This document shows positions 1 to 5,461 of a stretch of 5,461 bases of DNA, piece after piece (the stretch's first letter is position 1; each line of letters begins with the position of its first letter). The notes under the pieces were generated by a model. That model did no database searches and was not told the origin of the DNA. It worked only from the letters and a program-made list of their open reading frames with translations. The translations under genes were made by a program, and so were the position numbers. Source of the stretch: Pseudomonadales bacterium (lineage in GTDB: Bacteria; Pseudomonadota; Gammaproteobacteria; Steroidobacterales; Steroidobacteraceae); the NCBI GenBank assembly GCA_020442965.1, contig JAGRJB010000237.1:1-5461 (forward strand). The letters are read 5' to 3'.

Positions 1-658
1 GTTCGTAATAGATGTCCCAGAACGCGCCTTCGGTGAGCACTCGTTCGGTCGCGGGTACTTCGAACAATGCGACACGGCCGGACGCAGCCGCGCACCATGC
101 GCGTACCGCCGCCAGAAACCTTGCCGGGTCCGCCACGTGCTCGAGTGTATGACGACAAATCAGCGCCACACCCGCGAGCGTATCGACGAGGCTTTCAAAG
201 CGTTCGGGCAGCACGCGCAGTTGCGAACGCAGCTCGATCGGGACGCGAGCGGGATCGGCCAAAGGGTCGATGCCGATCCCGCGGCCGACACCAGCGGCGA
301 GCATCTGAGCCAGAAATTCGCCGTGGCCACAGCCCACCTCGATGATTGCCTGTCCCCGCAGTTGGTAGCGCTCGACCCAGTCGTTAGCGAGTTGCTTCGC
401 AAAACTGCCGAAATGCGCAGATGCGGCTTGCGAACTTTCGTAGCGAGCGCCGGATTGCGCCGTCTCGGCATCGAACGCGCTGTTGTAGAGAAAGCCACAC
501 GCCTCACAAACCACGAGATCGACGCGCCCGGTTGGCACCGCGCGTGCTTGCGCCGCGCTGGCAAATACCGCCGCGCAGGTAACCGGAGCCTGCTCGATGC
601 GATAGACCTCTCGGCTCGCGGACGCGCCACAGACAGGGCAGGCCGTGCATCCCGTCAT
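1..658 (-). CDS. Zinc-ribbon class I SAM-dependent methyltransferase, C-terminus beyond window
   Basis: I translated this frame by hand: it is open for 219 codons from ATG at 658-656 and runs off the left edge, so it is 3'-truncated only by the window. An N-terminal zinc-ribbon is indicated by CPVC at residues 7-10 and CEAC at 51-54. SAM motif I follows as IIEVGCGHGEFL at 105-116, with an acidic residue closing the next strand (GIGIDP, 127-132). A post-core motif RHTLEHVADP lies at 169-178, and the last readable residues are FWDIYYE at 213-219, resembling the (F)DxIYxEH segment of sugar C-methyltransferases. It is therefore probably a relative of the Methyltransf_13/14 architecture, acting on a sugar or sugar nucleotide in the cytosol. 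The ATG overlaps the stop of the upstream nucleotidyltransferase as ATGA, suggesting translational coupling; the only ribosome-site candidate is a weak GAG. C7 rules out a later start. The acceptor is unknown, and O- or N-methylation cannot be excluded without the C-terminal half. Confidence 0.85.
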   Translation of the reverse strand, partial: MTGCTACPVCGASASREVYRIEQAPVTCAAVFASAAQARAVPTGRVDLVVCEACGFLYNSAFDAETAQSGARYESSQAASAHFGSFAKQLANDWVERYQLRGQAIIEVGCGHGEFLAQMLAAGVGRGIGIDPLADPARVPIELRSQLRVLPERFESLVDTLAGVALICRHTLEHVADPARFLAAVRAWCAAASGRVALFEVPATERVLTEGAFWDIYYE

Positions 659-1446
659 CGTTTGCTCGACTTATCGCTCCACACCATCCACGGGCAGTTG
701 CCTTGTGCCTCCATGCGATCGAAATTGATCTTGTCCTTGAAGGTGTCCATGGCCTGCCAGAATCCGGAGTAGCGGTAGGCTAGCAATTGTCGCTTGTCGA
801 TCAGCCGATGGAAGGGCTTCTCCACAAGTTCCTCACCTTCCTTGATGTGGTCGAAGATCTCGGCACGCAGTGCGAAGAAGCCGCCGTTGATCATGAAATG
901 GTCATCCCGCATCGGGCCCATCGCCGTCACGAAATTGTCGTTGTCCGCCTCGACCGCGTGAAAGCTGTGCCAGGACTGCACGGCGGCGAACGTCGCAACC
1001 GCGCTGGACTGCTCGAACTGGTTCACCAGGCGATCGAGCGGCAGGTCGGACAAGCCATCAGAGTAGTTGGCGAGGAACATTTTCTCGCCGGCAATGTGTT
1101 GGCGCACGCGCATGAGCCGCTGCCCGATATTGCTGTGCAAGCCGGTCTCGACGAAGGTGATACGCCAGTCGTCGATATCGGACGAATGCAGGTCAATCTT
1201 GCGGCCGCCGTCTGACAAGGTGAAATCGTTAGTCATGCACTCGCTGTACTTGAGAAAATACTCGCGGATGAGATCACCGCGGTAGCCTAGGGCGAGAACG
1301 AAATCCTTGTGGCCATAGTGAGCGTAGTAGCGCATCAAATGCCAAATGATCGGCCGGTAGCCGATATTGACCAGCGGCTTCGGGATCGTGTCCGAGTGCT
1401 CCCGCAATCGCGTTCCCAGCCCACCGCAAAACAATACAACTTTCAT
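655..1446 (-). CDS. Glucose-1-phosphate cytidylyltransferase-like sugar nucleotidyltransferase
   Basis: This 263-residue protein is close to the usual length of RfbF-type glucose-1-phosphate cytidylyltransferases, which make NDP-sugar from NTP and sugar 1-phosphate. Visible motifs are the nucleotide-binding loop GGLGTRLR at 8-15, the P-K-P lysine at K23, ANYSDGLSD at 126-134 with the presumed metal-binding D130, MINGGFF at 185-191, and GFWQAMDTFKDK at 228-239 with the second presumed metal aspartate D234. These match the RfbF pattern closely at the N- and C-termini. The E-K-P sugar-phosphate motif normally just before the NGGFF segment is missing: AMGPM stands at 175-179. The sugar or even the nucleotide may therefore differ from glucose-1-P and CTP. 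ATG at 1446 follows a GGGAG (1458-1454) with a 7-base spacer, 24 bases after the SDR stop. The gene ends in ATGA overlap with the next methyltransferase. The family call is strong, the CTP/glucose assignment tentative. Confidence 0.88.
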   Translation of the reverse strand: MKVVLFCGGLGTRLREHSDTIPKPLVNIGYRPIIWHLMRYYAHYGHKDFVLALGYRGDLIREYFLKYSECMTNDFTLSDGGRKIDLHSSDIDDWRITFVETGLHSNIGQRLMRVRQHIAGEKMFLANYSDGLSDLPLDRLVNQFEQSSAVATFAAVQSWHSFHAVEADNDNFVTAMGPMRDDHFMINGGFFALRAEIFDHIKEGEELVEKPFHRLIDKRQLLAYRYSGFWQAMDTFKDKINFDRMEAQGNCPWMVWSDKSSKR

Positions 1447-1470
1447 GGCGCAGCTCCCGCTCAGGTAACT

Positions 1471-2505
1471 TCAGTAGCGCCAGTATAGTTTTTCGTCCAC
1501 CTGGCCCGTGGACTGAAGATAATTGAGCTGCTTCAGGCGCGTGAACGCCCGGAACTGATAGGTATCGGGCGACATTTCGATGCGTTGGAACAGATCACGT
1601 AGTTGTTCCGCACCACGTTTCGCGGTCCATTCGCAGCGGAATCCCGGCAACCCTGCGGTGATCTTCTTGAACGAGACCCGATAGCTGCGATTGTCGCCAG
1701 CGCTCGAGCCGATGGTCACCTGACAACCCTCGAACACCGCGGCGACGATCTCGGCCAGTTCGCGAATGCGATAGTTCTCGGAATCGGCACCGACATTGAA
1801 CACCTGCGCGTTGACGACATCACTCGGGGCCACCAGCGTGCAACGAATGGCACGACAGATGTCCTCGATGTGCACGATCGGCCGCCACGGCGTGCCATCA
1901 CTCGTCATGGCGATCAACTTGCGGGTCCAGGCAAGCGCGCAAAGATCATTCAGCACGATGTCGAATCGGATACGTGGGGAGGCGCCATAGGCGGTCGCGT
2001 TGCGCAGGAACGTGACCGTGAAATCCTTGTTAGCAAGCGGTGTGACATCGCGCTCGACATTCGCCTTGCAATGGGCATACGCTGTTTGTGGATTGACCGG
2101 TGAGGTCTCGTCGACCCACTCGGTCGCGGCCTGCCCATAGACGCTGCAGGATGAGGCGTACACGAAGCGCTTCACGCCTGCCTGTTTCGCCAACTGGGCG
2201 AGTCTGACCGAGCCCTGGTGATTGATCTCGAAGGTCACTTGTGGGTTGTTCTGGCCGAGCGGGTCGTTAGACAACTCGGCAAGGTGCACGACGCCATCGT
2301 AGCCCTCGAGATCCTGGGCCGTGACCTTGCGCAGGTCTTTGTTCAACTGGCGCGCACTCGCAGTGTAGGTCGCCTGCTCACTGAACAACCAGCCATCACG
2401 ATAGAAGCCGGTATCAAGGCCTGTTACCTCATGGCCATCCGCGAGCAATAGCGGTACCAGCCGCGAGCCGATGTATCCTTCGGTGCCAGTGACAAAAAGT
2501 TTCAT
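1471..2505 (-). CDS. NAD-dependent epimerase/dehydratase (extended SDR) for an NDP-sugar
   Basis: This 344-residue extended short-chain dehydrogenase has the Rossmann fingerprint GTEGYIG at 7-13 (GxxGxxG) and an acidic D31 at the end of the second strand, which favours NAD over NADP. It also has the YASSCSVYG segment at 116-124 with candidate catalytic serines S118/S119, and the YxxxK pair Y143/K147. RNATAYG at 168-174 and PWRPIVHIEDI at 206-216 are typical of the substrate-side region of NDP-sugar epimerases and dehydratases. It should use a bound NAD to oxidise a sugar nucleotide at C4 (or C3), giving epimerisation, dehydration or a keto sugar; which of these is not decided by the sequence. 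It lacks the look of canonical RmlB or RfbG 4,6-dehydratases (GAGFIG or HTGFKG starts). ATG at 2505 has GGAG at 2515-2512 with a 6-base spacer. It sits 29 bases after PIG-L and 24 bases before the nucleotidyltransferase, which probably supplies its substrate. Confidence 0.9.
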   Translation of the reverse strand: MKLFVTGTEGYIGSRLVPLLLADGHEVTGLDTGFYRDGWLFSEQATYTASARQLNKDLRKVTAQDLEGYDGVVHLAELSNDPLGQNNPQVTFEINHQGSVRLAQLAKQAGVKRFVYASSCSVYGQAATEWVDETSPVNPQTAYAHCKANVERDVTPLANKDFTVTFLRNATAYGASPRIRFDIVLNDLCALAWTRKLIAMTSDGTPWRPIVHIEDICRAIRCTLVAPSDVVNAQVFNVGADSENYRIRELAEIVAAVFEGCQVTIGSSAGDNRSYRVSFKKITAGLPGFRCEWTAKRGAEQLRDLFQRIEMSPDTYQFRAFTRLKQLNYLQSTGQVDEKLYWRY

Positions 2506-2534
2506 GTATTTCTCCAGATGACTTGAACCGCCCG

Positions 2535-3185
2535 CTAGAGGCGCATCGCGAGCTTGCGGCCGTAGAACGCCTCGGCAAAGCCGCTAGGCGACTGACATTC
2601 GATACCACGCTGGCGCATCAGACCGCGAAACGTATCGGCGGTGAACCACTGCTTGTCAGCCTGGCTCGGGAACGCGCGCAGCAGCACGTCGACCTTGAGA
2701 TCGACACAATCCACCGCAAGCGGTGCGAATACGTTGGGGGCAGACAGATCGCCATCGTACTTCGGAATTTCATACTCCAGCACAAGGTGATCACGGAATG
2801 CCTGCCAGGTGAGCTCGCTCACCGTTCGATGATCCTGGTGGCGATCGCGCTCATAGTGTGTCAGCACGAGCTGCGGCGCGATCGAGCGTCGCAGCTCACC
2901 GATGCGATCCTTGATGTCGGCCCACTGGGCGGGAAAATAGCCGTCACGATAGTCGTATATCTCGATGCGCGCCTGCGCGCCCTCGCCCAATAGCCTGGTC
3001 AGCGCCACGCGGGATTCGGCGGCTCGCTCAGCGCTGCCGGCAAACATCACAACCGTCACCCGCAGCTGCGGGCGCGCGCGTCGCAGACTCGCCAGCGTGC
3101 CACCGCAGCCAATCTCGATATCGTCGCAATGCGCGCCAAGACACAGGATCTCCTGCAGCTCGGAGCCAAGCGGGAGCGTCAGCAC
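2535..3185 (-). CDS. PIG-L (LmbE-like) zinc-dependent N-deacetylase
   Basis: The 216-residue protein has the usual length of bacterial PIG-L/LmbE-like deacetylases, which remove acetyl groups from N-acetylglucosamine-type sugars, as in MshB, BshB and PIG-L itself. The metal motif is GAHCDDIEIGCGGT at 17-30, giving H19 and D22 as zinc ligands and D21 as probable general base. The third ligand is H119 in RDRHQDHR at 114-121. The canonical proline of HPDD is cysteine here (C20). No signal peptide or membrane segment is seen, so it should act in the cytosol on an NDP-sugar or a lipid-linked glycan facing inwards. The start is GTG: an in-frame TGA lies at 3191-3189, only two codons upstream, and GAGGA at 3197-3193 is 7 bases before it; the next Met (47) would lose the zinc motif. 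It follows the C-methyltransferase by 22 bases. Its acetylated substrate is unknown; the context suggests an acetamido sugar on the same pathway. Confidence 0.9.
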   Translation of the reverse strand: MLTLPLGSELQEILCLGAHCDDIEIGCGGTLASLRRARPQLRVTVVMFAGSAERAAESRVALTRLLGEGAQARIEIYDYRDGYFPAQWADIKDRIGELRRSIAPQLVLTHYERDRHQDHRTVSELTWQAFRDHLVLEYEIPKYDGDLSAPNVFAPLAVDCVDLKVDVLLRAFPSQADKQWFTADTFRGLMRQRGIECQSPSGFAEAFYGRKLAMRL

Positions 3186-3192
3186 CGGTCAT

Positions 3193-3197
3193 TCCTC
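3193..3197 (-). promoter_or_regulatory. Ribosome binding site fixing the GTG start of the PIG-L gene
   Basis: On the minus strand GAGGA is followed by seven bases and then GTG. An ATG lies between them but is out of frame, and the frame has a TGA at 3191-3189, so the GTG at 3185 is the only workable start before the zinc-binding motif. Confidence 0.7.
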
Positions 3198-3207
3198 GGG
3201 TGCGCCG

Positions 3208-4449
3208 TCATGTCAGCACATGAACGTGCGGAATCGGTACGACAAACTTGCCGCCCCATTCACTGATGTACGCGTGCTGCGCGGCGATTTCACGCCGCAA
3301 GTTCCACGGCAATATCAGCACGTAGTCCGGGCGAACCTCGCGAATCTTTTCGGGCGCAAGAATCGGAATGTGTGTGCCCGGCGTGTAGCGGCCCTGCTTG
3401 TGCGGACTGCGGTCGACGGTGAAATCGAGGAAGTCAGTGCGTATGCCGCAATAGTTGAGCAGCGTATTGCCCTTGCCCGGCGCGCCGTAGCCGACGATGC
3501 GCTTGCCGGCATCCTTGGCCTCGATGAGAAAGCTCAGCAGCTTGCGCTTGGTTGCGAGCACCCGCGCCTCGAACGTGGCGTAGGTCGCGAGATCGTTGAG
3601 GCCAAACTGCGCCTCTGCCGCCAGCAATTTGTCGACCGCAGGTTCATTGCGCCGCGGATCTTCACTGTGGCAGGCGTAGATTCGCAAACTGCCACCGTGT
3701 GTCGGCAGCTCTTCGACATCGAACAGGCGCAAGCCGTGGTGCGCAAAGATCTTCTGTACAGTGCCGAATGACAGGTAGGAAAAGTGCTCGTGATAAATCG
3801 TGTCGAACTGATTCTCGTCCATCAGGCGTAGCAAATGCGGGAATTCCATCGTGATCTGTCCGCCCGACGCCAACAGTATCTTCATGCCAGCGACGAAATC
3901 GTTAATGTCCGGCACGTGCGCCAGCACGTTGTTGCCTAACAAAAGTTGCGGCCGGCCGTGCTCGCGTGCAACTTGCGTCGCCGTGGAGCGCCCGAAAAAC
4001 GCCACGGTGCTGGGAATGCCCCGCTCGATCGCGGTCGCCGCCACATTGGCGGCAGGCTCGATGCCGCGACACGGCACGCCCGCCGCGACAAAGTGCTGCA
4101 GCAGGTAGCCGTCGTTGCTGGCGATCTCCATGACGAGCGATCGTTTGCCGAGCGAAAACCGTGCACGCATCGTCTCGGCATAGACCCGCGCGTGCTCTAC
4201 CCAGCTATCAGAGTAGGACGAGAAATACGCGTAGTCCGAGAAGATCTGCTCCGGCGAAACGTATTCCTCGAGCTGTACCAGCAGACATTGTTCGCAGACC
4301 CAGGCATGCAGTGGGTAGAAGCGCTCCATGTGATTGAGCTCGTGCGGCTCGATGTGTGTCTGACACAGCGGCGACATGCCAAGATCGACAAATGTCGTGG
4401 TTAGCGGTGATGCACAGAAGCGGCAACTCGCACGGGCTGAACTATTCAC
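3208..4449 (-). CDS. Sugar C-methyltransferase, TylCIII/TcaB9 type (zinc-ribbon, class I SAM)
   Basis: This 413-residue protein has the full three-part architecture of NDP-sugar C-methyltransferases such as TylCIII and TcaB9, which add a methyl group at C3 of a 4-keto sugar nucleotide. The N-terminal zinc ribbon has C9, C12, C52 and C55. The SAM fold carries motif I as VMEIASNDGYLL at 106-117, LGNNVLAHVPD at 171-181, and the catalytic signature FDTIYHEHFSYLS at 215-227, with Y219, E221 and H222 matching the Tyr/Glu/His cluster assigned to the active site in this family. The C-terminal Rossmann-like domain (Methyltransf_14) begins at VGYGAPGKGNTLLNYCGI, 319-336. The GTG start overlaps the glycosyltransferase stop by one base (TAGTG). 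A TAG two codons upstream in frame, and the need to retain C9, fix this start. Family and C-methylation are well supported; the position methylated and the NDP carrier are inferred from relatives. Confidence 0.92.
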   Translation of the reverse strand: MNSSARASCRFCASPLTTTFVDLGMSPLCQTHIEPHELNHMERFYPLHAWVCEQCLLVQLEEYVSPEQIFSDYAYFSSYSDSWVEHARVYAETMRARFSLGKRSLVMEIASNDGYLLQHFVAAGVPCRGIEPAANVAATAIERGIPSTVAFFGRSTATQVAREHGRPQLLLGNNVLAHVPDINDFVAGMKILLASGGQITMEFPHLLRLMDENQFDTIYHEHFSYLSFGTVQKIFAHHGLRLFDVEELPTHGGSLRIYACHSEDPRRNEPAVDKLLAAEAQFGLNDLATYATFEARVLATKRKLLSFLIEAKDAGKRIVGYGAPGKGNTLLNYCGIRTDFLDFTVDRSPHKQGRYTPGTHIPILAPEKIREVRPDYVLILPWNLRREIAAQHAYISEWGGKFVVPIPHVHVLT

Positions 4450-5342
4450 TACCTATTTTCTCCGGCAAAAAGACCTTGACGCACATCCGCAATCAGTTCG
4501 CGGCGCGCCCAATACATCGAACGCAACGCAAATTCGAGCGCGCGCAATTGCTGAGTTCCGAAAGGTATCGTCCGGGCCACGGCTCGTACGATGTTCCAGT
4601 GGTACTTCCAACGCTGCCAGCGTAGCGGCGCACGGGACTCGGGTGCGAGGTGCAGCTCTGCTTCTCGTGGCGTACGAAAGCTCGTCGCCGCCGCCGGGGC
4701 GATACGGCGATAGAACAGTCGTTCCCTGACCTGCACGAATTTGCCGTGCATCGCCAGCTCGGCCATCAGCACGATGTCCGCCTGACCGAACACGCCCAGC
4801 GGCTGGCACGACTGGAGTACGGCGGTGCGCAGTACGCCATTCATCGCATTGTTGAGGCCGCTGGTCTGCAGGAAGTACTGACGAAACCGGTCAACGGCAC
4901 TGTCCGCATTCAATTCCAGCTCGAACTCGTAAGGTCGCGCATCGCGCAGGTCTTGCTCGAATGTGTACGCCAAGGGCGTGGCGAGCACCGCTGCTGAATC
5001 ATTCTCCAACGCGGCCACACAACGTTGCAGAAAAGTGGGTGCGCACCAGTCGTTACTCGCAGCCCATTTGAAATACTGTCCGCGCGCCAGGCGCTGCACC
5101 GCCAGGTAATTTCGGTTCGCGCCGATGTTGCGCGGCTGGCGCACGAAGCGTATGCGCCGATCCTGCGCCGCCAAGCGCGCGCACAGATCGACCGTGCCAT
5201 CGTTAGATGCATTGTCGCTCACGATCAGCTCGAAATCTCCATAGGTCTGCGCGAGCAGCGAGCTGATACTCGTCTCCAGCCACGCGGCACTGTTGTAGAC
5301 AGGCATGCCTACGCTGAGCGAGGGGATGGACCTGTCATTCAT
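4449..5342 (-). CDS. Family 2 glycosyltransferase (GT-A fold)
   Basis: The 297-residue protein begins directly with the GT2 nucleotide-binding core: LSVGMPVYNSAAWLETSISS at 9-28, AQTYGDFELIVSDNASNDGT at 31-50, and RNIGANRN at 71-78. The position of the metal-binding DXD motif reads FKWAASNDW at 91-99, so only D98 of the usual acidic pair remains. GQADIVLMAELAMHGKF at 186-202 corresponds to the acceptor-side acidic region. No transmembrane helix is apparent, so it is probably a cytosolic or membrane-associated inverting transferase adding one sugar to a lipid-linked oligosaccharide or aglycone. ATG at 5342 is the first start after an in-frame TGA at 5363-5361; only CTG lies between. The next Met (13) is inside the first core strand. 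The upstream bases show no good Shine-Dalgarno sequence. The stop shares one base with the next gene's GTG. Donor and acceptor cannot be read from the sequence. Confidence 0.9.
   Translation of the reverse strand: MNDRSIPSLSVGMPVYNSAAWLETSISSLLAQTYGDFELIVSDNASNDGTVDLCARLAAQDRRIRFVRQPRNIGANRNYLAVQRLARGQYFKWAASNDWCAPTFLQRCVAALENDSAAVLATPLAYTFEQDLRDARPYEFELELNADSAVDRFRQYFLQTSGLNNAMNGVLRTAVLQSCQPLGVFGQADIVLMAELAMHGKFVQVRERLFYRRIAPAAATSFRTPREAELHLAPESRAPLRWQRWKYHWNIVRAVARTIPFGTQQLRALEFALRSMYWARRELIADVRQGLFAGENR
4461..4464 (-). promoter_or_regulatory. Probable ribosome binding site for the C-methyltransferase GTG start
   Basis: GGAG lies within the last codons of the glycosyltransferase, ten bases before the GTG at 4449. 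The spacing is a little long, and coupling to termination of the upstream gene at the TAGTG junction may help initiation. Confidence 0.45.
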
Positions 5343-5461
5343 GGACAGATTGCTGTTGCTTCAGTTGTGGGTAACGAGTTGGACTTTATCATCGCTAGGC
5401 GCCGTCGCCTTGGCCCTTGGCCCTGGAACGAGCCACAATTGCCGACCAAAGCACCCCTGTC
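5343..5461 (-). other. Leader or tail of an unidentified upstream gene
   Basis: All three minus-strand frames are open from the window edge for some distance. One ends at TGA 5363-5361 (peptide ending KVQLVTHN), one at TAG 5398-5396 (ending AKGQGDGA), and one at TGA 5341-5339, which would overlap the glycosyltransferase ATG as ATGA. The piece is too short to choose between them, and I recognise none. There is no convincing promoter, Shine-Dalgarno sequence or terminator; a 5-base inverted repeat AGGCG/CGCCT at 5397-5410 has no T-run beside it. Confidence 0.3.

Noticed and set aside
160..630. A 156-codon minus-strand open frame
   Set aside because: It is in a different frame from the methyltransferase that carries the zinc ribbon and SAM motif over the same bases. 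It is Arg/Ala/Ser-rich with no motif.
137..772. A 211-codon plus-strand open frame
   Set aside because: It lies antisense to the edge-cut methyltransferase and the end of the nucleotidyltransferase, both of which show clear family motifs. It has no recognisable domain itself and is explained by GC-rich codon bias.
2523..2993. A 156-codon plus-strand open frame
   Set aside because: It is antisense to the PIG-L gene, whose zinc ligands and length are convincing. The antisense peptide shows no domain.
2965..3771. A 268-codon plus-strand open frame
   Set aside because: It spans the antisense of two real genes and their intergenic gap; its composition is arbitrary and no family is recognisable.
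5397..5410. Inverted repeat AGGCG-CCGT-CGCCT as a possible terminator
   Set aside because: The stem is only 5 bases and no T-run follows on either strand.
5408..5426. CCTTGGC tandem repeat as an operator or recombination site
   Set aside because: Two copies of 7 bases in GC-rich sequence are too little to support a function; noted only as a local repeat.

Overview
The window is a single-direction block of sugar-modification genes on the minus strand, so transcription runs from position 5461 towards 1. The base composition is GC-rich (around 60% by eye, not counted). The gene content is a glycosyltransferase, a nucleotidyltransferase, an NAD-dependent epimerase/dehydratase, a PIG-L deacetylase and two zinc-ribbon methyltransferases. 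This fits an O-antigen, exopolysaccharide or secondary-metabolite glycosylation locus of a high-GC bacterium. A Gram-negative proteobacterium is my best guess, but nothing seen fixes the order.

Layout in transcription order: 5461-5343 is a short leader or the tail of an upstream gene that I cannot resolve. 5342-4449 is a family-2 glycosyltransferase. 4449-3208 is a TylCIII/TcaB9-type sugar C-methyltransferase with a GTG start. 3185-2535 is a PIG-L family N-deacetylase, also with a GTG start. 2505-1471 is an extended-SDR NDP-sugar epimerase/dehydratase. 1446-655 is a glucose-1-phosphate cytidylyltransferase-like nucleotidyltransferase. 658 to beyond 1 is a second zinc-ribbon class I methyltransferase cut by the window edge. 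Junctions are tight: a 1-base overlap, then gaps of 22, 29 and 24 bases, then a 4-base ATGA overlap. I see no internal terminator or promoter, so this looks like one operon.

Inferred logic: the nucleotidyltransferase activates a sugar 1-phosphate, the SDR oxidises, dehydrates or epimerises it, a C-methyltransferase adds a branch methyl next to a keto group, PIG-L frees an amine from an N-acetyl group on the sugar or its carrier-linked form, and the GT2 enzyme transfers the sugar or a neighbouring residue. The product would be a C-methyl-branched and possibly amino sugar. No canonical 4,6-dehydratase, aminotransferase or 3-ketoreductase is visible here, so the pathway is either completed outside the window or is unconventional. 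No RNA genes, mobile elements, CRISPR arrays or substantial repeats were seen.
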